From Odiellus spinosus (Eukaryota > Arthropoda > Arachnida > Opiliones > Phalangiidae): a DNA stretch of 64,000 nucleotides. The translations under genes were made by a program, and so were the position numbers. Positions 50,789 to 60,084 of this stretch are shown piece by piece (within the stretch, counting starts at the first letter, position 1; every line of letters begins with the position of its first letter). The stretch covers positions 29,245,935-29,309,934 of the forward strand of contig OY987227.1 of the NCBI GenBank assembly GCA_963920705.1, in the 5' to 3' direction. The notes under the pieces are model-generated. The model saw only the letters and a program-made list of their open reading frames with translations. It had not been told where the DNA came from and did no database searches.

Positions 50789-51871
50789 GCGCGGGAAAGT
50801 GGGGGAACGTTACGCGGTCACTTTGATTAGAGTTCATTTGACGAAAAGAAACATTCGGAGTTGTTACAGAGCGAGGAAAGCCCCTTATACGCCAGCTATT
50901 ATCGGTCAATTTCAGTCTCGGAAGCGTTTACGCCAACGCCGCTATTTCTAGGGGGATCCAAGCTCGCGAAGAATATATATAAGGAAGAAGGGACCCCTCT
51001 CAGAGTCGTTAAGGACCCAATCTCAACCCTCCACCCCGTCTTTACTAGCGAAGGGAGCTACGGTGGTTGAGAAAAACGTGTTTGGAAGTTCGATGAGGCG
51101 AGTGAGAAAAAAAAAGTCGTCACTCCGTTCGTATCGCGGACATTACAGTCAATCCCATCGAGCCCAATTACCACGGAAATAACTCTCAACTTCAATATTA
51201 TATACGGAAGAGAGACGTCTTGGGAGACATTCTCGACGTTACAACGACAAATTCAATGCTACAAATCCATTCAAAATTAAAGTCCGTACTTTAGCGGCGA
51301 AGGGGGAATGAAACGCTTACTGAGCCTTACTCCAAATAAATCCCGCCGCTTCTATTGAAGGGCGGAATCGCCATTGAAATTAACGCATTCGTTATTCAAA
51401 CTCGAGCGTTTCATTCATTCTATTTTCTACGTATTAAAGATAGTAATCCGCGCTTAAAAGTCGTAGCTTTAGAGGTCGGGCTTTGGATAAGATCATTTCG
51501 GTTTGTTTTATCTTTATTCGTATTTTTCGATTATCCGCTGGAATTCGTTGATAAACGCGATGGAATCGCCAATAATTAACCGATTATTTTTTACGATTAA
51601 CTGATTAACGAAATATTCGCGGATAATCTCGTTCAAACCCCGACCTCGTAGGTAGATTCAACCCAGCGCGCACCCAATCCTTAAAAATGTCACCATCACT
51701 GGCTCAACGATAGAAATTCCTATACATAAATATAGACCCGCGGGAAGATAAAGCTCAAATCCGGATCTGGCGGTTGCCTTTCGAGGAAAAATAATAGAAA
51801 ATAGCCGCCTATCGAAGCGTTACGGAGAGATTGATATCAAAATAGAAGCCACCCTCCACCCCCCGGTATCA

Positions 51872-51872
<1 letters not shown>

Positions 51873-51902
<30 letters not shown>
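51873..51902 (+). repeat. Poly-A run, 30 bases
   Basis: The longest A-run in the window. The 5' flank is C-rich (CCACCCCCCGGTATCAC). It could be a retroposon tail, but no body or target duplication is evident. Confidence 0.92.
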
Positions 51903-51905
<3 letters not shown>

Positions 51906-53281
51906 GAGAAAAAAAGACGCGAAAATGTCTCGGTGTTGGGAAACTATGACGCGCCAATCGACGCCGATTTATTCCTCTTCACTGACTTCGAACTGTCGAA
52001 ACGGGCGAAAAATGAAAGAGATGGGCCCCGGGTATTGGTTTTTTAAAAAGAGACCGTCAAACCCGCGTCTAAAGAGAACGAACGACTAAACCACGAGGGA
52101 ATAGAACTATATATAGAGAAGACGCGCCGAGTACCTTCAATGGGAGCGGGATAAAACGAGCGTTGTTCAAAAATCTTAATTCATTCGTTAATCGAACTCG
52201 AACGCGAGAAGAAATTGCGAAAAAATGAATAGGCGATTAGCTCAATGTTAATTTCATCCCTCCATAGAAGCTACGGAGTTTTTTGGCCCAAACTCTATAT
52301 AGTTTTTATAGACGGAGGAGTCGAGTCGCGTCTCTGGTCCGAGCGGAGATCTCCCAATTTCTCTTAGATTCGAACGAGCCGGGGTATATATAGGGACTCG
52401 GCGGGCCAGCTAGGGATGATGGATGCGCGGGGAACCCCGATACGCGCCATCAAAGAAAATACGCCTAAACCTACCTACGAGGTAAAGAGATAATGTCCAA
52501 AAGTCGCGGAAGCGAGCCTATAATATTATCGAGTTCGGAGAATCGGATCTGAAACGCGTACGCGTACGTCGAGCTAACGTTAACTGACCTACTATCCGCT
52601 GAAACGCTAAAACAAAATACGTTTGTAATAATGTCGAACCGCGAGTTTTCGACATCATCTCTATTTAGGAAGCTTTACGAATCGGGGGGAAATCGAAACT
52701 TATTCTACGAGAAGGCGCGGGCCGCGTTTAACGTTCGCCGAGTTTCGCGTCGTTAGTGATCGCAATTTTTATATTCGCCAATTTGTACAACGCGACTTTT
52801 TCGCGGTCTTTCGAGGAAGCGAAATTATTTTCAAAAAACCAGTTTCTTCAATAGTAATTACTCGAAGAAGGAGGCGAAAGAACGTAACTTCTCTTCCGCG
52901 TAACAACGCGATATTGTCGCCTGGACGCCAAAGCGACGAAAATGAGAAAGGCGATGATCTCTTCGGGATGGCGAGAGCGAGCGAGGGATTACGGAGCGTC
53001 CAGAACCCCCTCAGACCCAAGCTGATCCCCCCGGCTCCCACCCCGCGCGCATTCCCCCTTTGTTTTCCTTCTTTTCTTCGAGATGACGTTGAGGGGGCAA
53101 AGCCCAGAGAAAAAAAATATATATCTTTTTGGCGATAGGAATGAAACGCGGGCAATCCCTAGCCGCCCCACCTCCCGCCCACCCCAAACGGAAAAGCGCG
53201 TCGGCACGGGGGCTTACGGTCTATCTCGAAAGCGTCCGAGAGTTCTAGAAGCGAAACCAATATCGCCGCGGCAGTTCGATT

Positions 53282-53486
53282 CTTAAAGGCGCGTTTTCAA
53301 AGATGAACGCGTAGCGAGCGAAAAAAATGGAGCGGGCGCGATAGAAAGGAATCGAGCGAAAATATCGAATCGGATGTGAGCGAATGTTTCCGCCTCTTTC
53401 CCGTCTTTTACGAATAATCGCTTTATTTTCGCTGATTTTCCGCTATATATATACACACGCTCGGCCACGAAAACCCGGCTTTTAAG
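53282..53486. mobile_element. Foldback MITE H
   Basis: The left end, CTTAAAGGCGCGTTTTCAAA, is mirrored by GAAAACCCGGCTTTTAAG at the right end. Only the outer 20 or so bases pair well, and the 160-base centre is unique in the window. TTAA is present at both borders. The terminal motif is shared with families I and G. Confidence 0.65.
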
Positions 53487-54804
53487 TCAACAACGAAGCT
53501 AGATGAATTATTACGCGTACTGTCTCTTTATCCGCGGTATAATGCTAACTCGCGTTGAAATAATTCCAAATATAAAGAACTAAATTCCGATCCTCAGCGC
53601 GAAATAAATAGGGAACTATTCGTTATTTTCTCTTTCAGGGCTTTATTTTTAGAACGCGAGGAACAACTCGTACGTATCCGCGTATAATAGCCTCTCCCCT
53701 CTCTTTCTCTTTCGTCTAGGATTTCGATAAAGAAGAAGAAGACGCTCTCGAACGAAACAAAAACACCAAAATGTCTTCGGAGGCGACGATATTTGAAAAT
53801 ATTATACGACTTTATAAATGAACGAGTTGGGAATCGCGCGTCAAATCCGAAGACAATCCCTTCGGACGACCGCCCTACCTTCGCCAAACGCTAAAGACAC
53901 GTTCGTTCGGAGCTTTTCAACTCGGATCAAGAAGCCCAGATAGAAAATGATCGGCTGACCAGTGACGGGCGACCAAATCGAAAATAGCTTTCGACTAAAA
54001 ATACGCGCGACCGGCCGAGAAAAGCGCCAAAGGAGAGAGGAAGGGACAATTTATAAGGTTATCGGGGAATGGCGTGTTTATAGAAAAATGAAAACATCTC
54101 GAAATCGATTCGGAAGATCGACTTTAAAAGGGAATCCCCAAGTATTTATACTCCGCGGGCGCGAGCTAACTATAATAGCGAAATGGGAAATAAAAATTGA
54201 ACTATATCGAGTTTATAAGGAGTTTACGACGGAGGATATTTCGACTCAAATTGAACGTATTACTCGAATAACTATACTATAGTAGCTGAGGGTTTTTAAG
54301 CGAAAGGGCTGTTTTCTCCCCGCGTCTAGAGTTGGAAGAACTAAAATGTTTCCCTCGCAAATTGAAAAGAGTCCAAAAACTAAAGCTCTCGATAAAATAA
54401 AAATCGGAATAATTAGCGACCGTTTTCAAAGAATTAAATTCGCCCGACTTTTAAATGAAACTTAAATTCTTCCAGTTTTGGAACGAAGACTCTGTTCCGC
54501 GGCGTAAAGCGAGAAGGTCTTAATTAAAATATCGGACGTTCGAGGGTTGGGATAATTTCGAGTTTTAGTTCGGGGTCGTAACCTCTCGAGTTTTCCCCGA
54601 ACGCTTCCCTAAGTTCCAACGCCAACCGAGTGTCTCTTTTTCTTTTTAGTTTCGGTTGTTGGGGGTGTTGGGGGGGGAGTAGATAGTTTAGCCAGCGAAG
54701 CACTTTCAATGATTGCGCGGACGGACGGACGGCCGACTTCCCCAAATTTTAACGTCATTAAGCGGCGGAACAAAACCCTTCGTTTCTTATATACCTTTAT
54801 ATTA

Positions 54805-54818
54805 GGGGGGGGGGGGGG
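54805..54818 (+). repeat. Poly-G run, 14 bases
   Basis: Uninterrupted G14. Confidence 0.9.
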
Positions 54819-55617
54819 TACGAGTGTTTCTTAGAGTCCGGCTGCCAGGGCGAGCGCGGATCCGAAGCCCAAAATTAGGGAGTGTTCGGCGCGGTCCCCT
54901 TTTTTCTTCCCGATGGCTTCTTCGCTTGATTAAATTTATGAATAAACTTAATCGTTTTACGATTATATAACGAACTGCTTCATTAGGAAAGAACGACCAG
55001 CTCCCAACCCTTCATTCCTTCATTCCTTCGCTTCTTCGGTAATGGAAAAGTTCGCCCGAATTAAAAATATACGTCTTTATATTCTCTAGGTATCGCGATG
55101 TCGCCCGGCTTTGGTACGATAGACGCGGAAGAGTCTTCCCGCCTTCGCTAATACCGTCGAGTAACGCGCGACTAATCTTAAATTTAAAAGACGAATAAAA
55201 ACATTCAAATTTTAATTTATAATTTAAGCTCGTAATAGAGTTTAACGGAAATTATAAATTGATTTAAATTTTAAACTCGATTAACGGTCGATAATTAAAT
55301 GGAAACTTAATTCGAGCCTCGACTCATTTTTCAACTAATCGCGATTTTAGTTACTTTATCGAAGATAATAAAGTATTAAAGAGCCGGCCGCCCCTATCGG
55401 TCCCCTTCTCTCCGAGCGCCCCGAAGCTCGCCCCTTCAAACGCTTTTACAGGCGCGAACGTTTTTAAGATATATATATAAAAAGTGGACTGGTCCGGTTG
55501 ACCTCCGACGAAATGACCCGCCTACTAAATCGAAAAAGCCAAACTTACGAAGGGCGAAGAAATAAACGAATGTCTAACGAACAAAACCCCGCTTTCAATT
55601 TATACGGACCCGTTCTT

Positions 55618-55633
55618 CCCCCCCCCCCCCCCC
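55618..55633 (+). repeat. Poly-C run, 16 bases
   Basis: Uninterrupted C16. Confidence 0.92.
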
Positions 55634-55926
55634 GCTATAAACCACTTTCCTCTTTTCAATTCGAAACATTTTTCTTCGTCTTTGCTTCCAAAGCGGCGAT
55701 TCGTTCCCCCTCAAATAGGCCTAGCGGACAGTCGCGGATCCTCGTTAAGCCCAACTTTACAAAAACAGATATGGTCTAAATGAGGGAACATTTACGACGG
55801 GGGCGGGGCTAAATACTTGGAAAGTTAAGAGTCCATCTATCGCTTAAAAGGTAACCAATCAAATATCGATCATTATTTAGTAGCTCCTAGTTTTCAGTTT
55901 AGAAACAAAAAGAAAATAAAGTTTGA

Positions 55927-56036
55927 CTCGGAGGAATGGGGGGGGGGGACTGGAGGAATGGTGCGGGGGCTGGAGGAATGGTGGGGGGGGGGGGGGCTGG
56001 AGGAATGGTGGGGGGGGGGCTGGAGGATGACGGGGG
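55927..56036 (+). repeat. G-rich minisatellite, about five units
   Basis: The unit CTGGAGGAATGGTGGGGG and its variants repeat about every 21-28 bases; length differs through the G-run (up to 14 G). GGAGGAATGG occurs four times and a GGAGGATGA variant ends the array. The opposite strand reads as Pro-Pro-Phe-Leu-Gln repeats, an artefact of the array. Strong quadruplex potential. Confidence 0.9.
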
Positions 56037-57621
56037 TAGAATTGATGGCGAGCGCCAGTCGATGGAACCGACACGGAGCGCCGTATTAGAGTGAAAAACA
56101 AGGATCCCTTTTAACCCGAGCTGTTCTAACGCTTAATTCTCCGCCATATAGTTTATATCAATTAGAATTGGCAGCGAGTATAAAGTTACGATAGCCCTTT
56201 TCTTCGGAGTCGCTTACTAAAGGGGTTTAAGAAGGGAGGCTCTAGCTTCGAACGCGCTGAAGATTCAACGTGGAACCAAATATAGAAGTTTTTTTCTTTT
56301 CTTCCTCTTTTACACTTTTACTTTTACTTTTCTCGGAAACTAAGCGTTTTTCCTTAAATCTAGGTTTCTTTTTATTTTTTCTTCCTTCTCGTTCGAGGCT
56401 TTCTTAAAGAAAAGATCTTTCGAGGGAGTTAGCGAAAAAGAAAATGAACTCGATCTCGTAATTAAGGCGTTCAATTTATAAAAGAGAAACTTTTAGGTAA
56501 ATATTAATAGGCACGTTGTACCGGAACGCGATTTTTAATTAAAAAAATATATTTTCATTTTTATTTATTTTTTTTTTTTTCGGTTTCATCGCGCTTAAAA
56601 ACGGATTTCCAAATAGACGCGACGTTTAATTTGAAAATATTGGATTAAGTTTGAATTTTAGTTTCATTCGCGAGCCTTTTAAGCGACTCAAACGCGACTC
56701 GGATTCGCCCAATTCGCCAAAATTCAGACCTAATCCAAGTTCGGCATTTTATTCGGGCCCGAAAATTTCGGACAAAATCCGTAAATTCGTAATTTTGAGA
56801 GCGGATTGAAAACGATAAATAAAAAAGGTTTCGTTTCAAGTCGTCGGAATTCGAGGAAATTCCGTTTTAAAGAAGACGCGAAAACGAAAAGAAACGGTTA
56901 AAATGACGACTAATCTCGGAGAAAATAAAAACCAATAAGACGGAATTGAAAGAATGGATCCGCGAGAGAAGGAAAAACAAACCGGAGAAGAAGAAGAAGG
57001 AAAGAAGAGAAGGAGATCGGGTTTCGCGCGGCGCGCTATTACCGACTCTATAACTCTCCCTATACAATCTATCCGCTGGCTGCTGGCCACCGAAAAAATA
57101 AAAAAAAAAGGGGTTACGAAAGATTGGAACTATATAGCGAGCGAGGAAAGGCGTCCAACGTATAGAACGGGGGACTCCTTACCTAATGTCTTTGGCTATC
57201 GGGTATCTCCGGACATTAACGCTGATGGATGAGAGAGCGAATGGCACCCAGCTAGAACCCCTACCTACCTCTACCCACATCCCATTTCGCTATAAACCCG
57301 GCCGGCTACCTTCCTCGATGCACTCCTCCCCCCCCCCCCCAGCTTCTATTAGCGGATTATAGCCGGGAATCTAGAGGTTATGTTCGCGCCAGAAAGACGA
57401 ATAGAGATATGACGAGAGAAGAGGCGATACGCGGATAAACGACCAGATTAGCTATCAAAGTATATTCTTCAAAGTATACTCTTCCGTAACGGATTAAACA
57501 GGGAAGACTAGCCAAGAACTCGGGCTCAAAAAAAGAAACTCAAAAATTTCCTTAAATTTACCATAAACTAACACTAGAAGTTCGTAATGATTCTAGAAAT
57601 AAGTTCTACGACTCGCGCTTC
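56037..57621. other. Unannotated DNA
   Basis: No gene supported. Contains T-rich tracts near 56290-56580 and a C13 run at 57328-57340. Overlapping antisense frames at 56836-57232 are GAA/TTC-rich shadows. Confidence 0.5.
57328..57340 (+). repeat. Poly-C run, 13 bases
   Basis: Uninterrupted C13. Confidence 0.9.
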
Positions 57622-57761
57622 GCTGATAGCGTAACTAGCCGCTGTTTAATCGGATTTAACCTCGGATTTAATCAAGATTAACCTCGGGTTTATTGAACCG
57701 CGAAGGATAAGCGTAAACCTCGGCTAAATCCGATTAAACGGCGGCTAATTACGCTACCAGC
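57622..57761. mobile_element. Foldback MITE J
   Basis: The left arm is GCTGATAGCGTAACTAGCCG then CTGTTTAATCGGATTTA. The right arm is its inverse complement, TAAATCCGATTAAACGG then CGGCTAATTACGCTACCAGC, with few mismatches over about 37 bases. The centre has short direct repeats of TTAACCTCGG(A/G)TTTA. Non-coding. No clear target duplication. Confidence 0.85.
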
Positions 57762-58594
57762 TCGTCTACGCTACAGGGTAGAACGCTCGCTTTCTAACGC
57801 TCGCCACCGCGTAAATTAAAAAATTAGAAAAATATCGCTTCTAAAAATATTGGCGTATTTTATTAAACACCATTTTAAAATATCGATTTCCGTAATCGGT
57901 AACTCGACTCGGAAATGGCTAAAATGGCAGCGGGACTAACGATAAAGACAATCCCTGATCGAGCGCGAAACGCTTTTCTTTTTCTTCTTAAACAATTCGG
58001 AAAACGCTCGAAATTCGCCACGCGTTATACTCGGACTAGCGGCTATTAATTACTTCTCCGTAATAAAGCTATAGACTTTTGGCGAAACTAACCTTCCTAT
58101 AACTTGGTATCCTATTCGTTTAGACGGCGGGTGAATAGATTGGCGCTTTCGAGGGACCCTATACCTAATCTATACTACGGGTGTGCTGGAGGAAGGGAGG
58201 GAGGGAGCCGAGATTAAACTCTCTTTACGCGTCTTCTCTACATAATCCCGAATCAACATTTACTGGAGAAAAAAAAAAAAAAAAGGAAACTGAAGACTTA
58301 TAGATATCCGCGCGAAAAGAGCGAAGAAAGAACCCCGAGACAACGGAGAGAGAGAGAGAGAGATAGGGTCAGGATGCCGCTGCGCTAATACACGTAGAAG
58401 ACTTTCTCTCCTCCTCATCTTTTAAACCTTTATCCTCGCTCCCCCCACTGCCCCATCAGTCTAAAGCCTCCCGACGCCGATACACCCTCCTTTAAGATTC
58501 CCCCGCGGAGGAATAAGGTCCCCTTCGCGCTTCTTAAAGGAGCACCGCCGTCGGAAATTAATTTTATATCATTTGAAAAAACCGAGACATATTA
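57762..58594. other. Unannotated DNA
   Basis: No gene seen. Includes AAAGCTATAGACTTTTG at about 58066, also present near 28804, an A19 run at about 58267 and a short (GA)n at 58345-58363. Confidence 0.5.
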
Positions 58595-59010
58595 CGGGGT
58601 TGCCACCGTTTTTTCAGATTTAAATTCCACGAATTTCGCGGCTTTTTCCCTAACCTTTTCCAAGGAATTTCCCTGACCGAAACGGCTAATACTACGCAAT
58701 TTGTTCTAATCTATACAACTGACACGCCGTCAGCTGAGAATCTTTTCCGCGGATAATGATTGGAAGTTCCTGGCTTCTCGAAAGATCTTTAAATTCCCTG
58801 ACTTTTCAAAATATCTTAAATGCCTAGGATTTCTTCCGCCTGTCACCAGCCTGTTTCGCTGGAAGCGGGCTCACCTTCTAAGCTCCCCCTTGGGTAGCGA
58901 GGCGAGAGAAAGCCTGGATGGCGAGTGCGTTTCCAGGGTGACAGGCGGAAGTAATTAATTCTCTGACTTTTTTGGCTCATTTTCAAATTCCCTGACCCGT
59001 GGCAACCACG
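58595..59010 (+). mobile_element. CCCTGAC-family MITE interrupted by element F (copy C)
   Basis: The outer parts, 58595-58820 and 58958-59010, are collinear with the copy at 59772: left end GGGGTTGCCACCGTTTTTTC, middle CGGCTAATACTACGCAATTT and TCGAAAGATCTTTAAATTCC, right end CCCTGACCCGTGGCAACC. The host sequence stops after AAAATATCTTAAA and resumes at ATTCTCTGACTTTTTTGGCT, with element F between. The host must therefore have been in place first. Confidence 0.8.
58821..58957. mobile_element. GC-rich foldback MITE F (copy 1), nested
   Basis: Homologous to 48472-48626 (CTTCCGCCTGTCACC, GGCGAGAGAAAGCCTGGA, CCAGGGTGACAGGCGGAA). It sits inside the CCCTGAC element, with TTAA near each junction, which suggests insertion at a TTAA in the host. 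The left outer part TGCCTAGGATTT is kept; the matching right outer part is shorter than in the other copy. Confidence 0.85.
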
Positions 59011-59473
59011 TAGAACCCGGGTAGTTCGGAAAAATAACTTAAAAACCATACAACCAGCGGAAATGTGAAAAACCTATTTTAAAATTTTAAATTTCCATAT
59101 TAAAATCCCATAGAGTTCCTGGCCTAATCCAACCAAAACCAACTCAAAACTAGCGTAACCCAACCCAGCCAATTGGATTTTAACACGGAGACTTTAAAAT
59201 ATGGTTTCGCGCACTTCCGCCGCTCGTATATTAGTTTTCTTGGCTCCCCGGGTCATAATTAGTCCATCTCCATCGTTTTTTAGTGTCTGAATATGTAAAA
59301 TTCTTTTCCGCTTAAGAGCAATTTAAACGATATAATTATAATTTACGTGGAACTAATTACGTGGAAAATTCTTAAAATAATACACTAAAAAGTAACTTTT
59401 TCATTGGAACTATAGAAAATTATCTTAGTTACGAAGAAAAAAGTTAATTTTTAGGACCAAAAAAACCTTGATT

Positions 59474-59724
59474 GAAAACGCGCCTTTACGAACGACCCCT
59501 ATAAGAAAATGTACACTCCTTAGGTACGTACCTAGAGAGCAACTTCACCTTCCCGACTAAACTTTAGTTCAGGAGGAAGTTTTACATTAGTTCTCCGTTG
59601 AAAACGCGCGTTTACGAATGACCCCTATAAGAAAATACAAACTCCTTAGGCTTGTACCTTAGGAGCAACTTTTTTTCATCTCCCCCGGCTTAACTTTATT
59701 TAAGGGGGAGGTTTTATACTGGTT
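59474..59724 (+). repeat. Two-unit tandem repeat, 126-base period
   Basis: Unit one starts at 59474 and unit two at 59600. Both begin GAAAACGCGC(C/G)TTTACGAA then GACCCCTATAAGAAAAT, then CTCCTTAGG, TGTACCT/CGTACCT, GAGCAACTT, and end with a purine-rich GGAGG..TTTTA block. Each unit contains two small self-complementary parts (CCTTAGG..and CCCCC..GGGGG in unit two). The first bases are the inverse complement of a family-I type terminus. No recognised protein. Confidence 0.8.
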
Positions 59725-59771
59725 ATACCTGTGAATCCGCGAGCGTGTGTGTCTGTATGGCACTTTCGGTG

Positions 59772-60084
59772 CAGGGTGGCCACAGTTTTTTAAGATTCAA
59801 ATTCCCTGACTTTTCCAGGTTTTTCCCTGCCCGTTTTAGCTAATACTACCCAATTGTTAACCTTTCATTTTTTATAATACTTAAAAATACTTTCAATTAC
59901 ACGGTAATCCTGTCTTCTTGAAAGATCTTTAAATTCCCCGAATTTTCCTTGACTTTTTAAAATATATTAAAATTCCTCGAGTTTCCCCTGACCTTTTTGG
60001 TTCATTTTCAAATCCCGCGACTTTTTCGGTTCATTTTCAAATTCCGCGACTTTTCCCCGTTTTCCCCGACCCGTAGCAACCCTG
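59772..60084 (+). mobile_element. CCCTGAC-family MITE, most complete copy (D)
   Basis: 313 bases from CAGGGTGGCCACAGTTTTTT to GACCCGTAGCAACCCTG, with inverse-complementary ends of about 12 bases. Interior blocks match the copies at 25495, 45157 and 58595. A unit of about 29 bases (GGTTCATTTTCAAATYCCGC GAC) is duplicated in tandem near the right end, at about 59997-60053. No ORF for a transposase, so it is non-autonomous. It lies about 760 bases from copy C in the same orientation. Confidence 0.85.

Larger units (their letters stand above)
48627..53281. other. Unannotated DNA, compositionally mixed
   Basis: About 48930-50560 is visibly richer in TpG/CpA than most of the window and has open frames of 127-132 codons (49598-49996 and 50125-50508, both minus; 50285-50548 plus). 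I recognise no domain and find no convincing splice structure, but this is the second most gene-like stretch by composition. It also holds C16 at 49276 and poly-A runs at 50766 and 51873. Confidence 0.4.
53487..55926. other. Unannotated DNA
   Basis: No gene supported. An imperfect AT-rich inverted repeat of about 20 bases lies at 55207-55271 (TTTTAATTTATAATTT against AAATTATAAATTGATT). The 54524-54745 minus frame (KVLRWLNYLL, then a KLKRKR basic patch) is unrecognised. G14 at 54805 and C16 at 55618. Confidence 0.45.

Noticed and set aside
55877-56101. Pro-rich minus frame with PPPPFLQ repeats
   Set aside because: It is the translation of the G-rich minisatellite.
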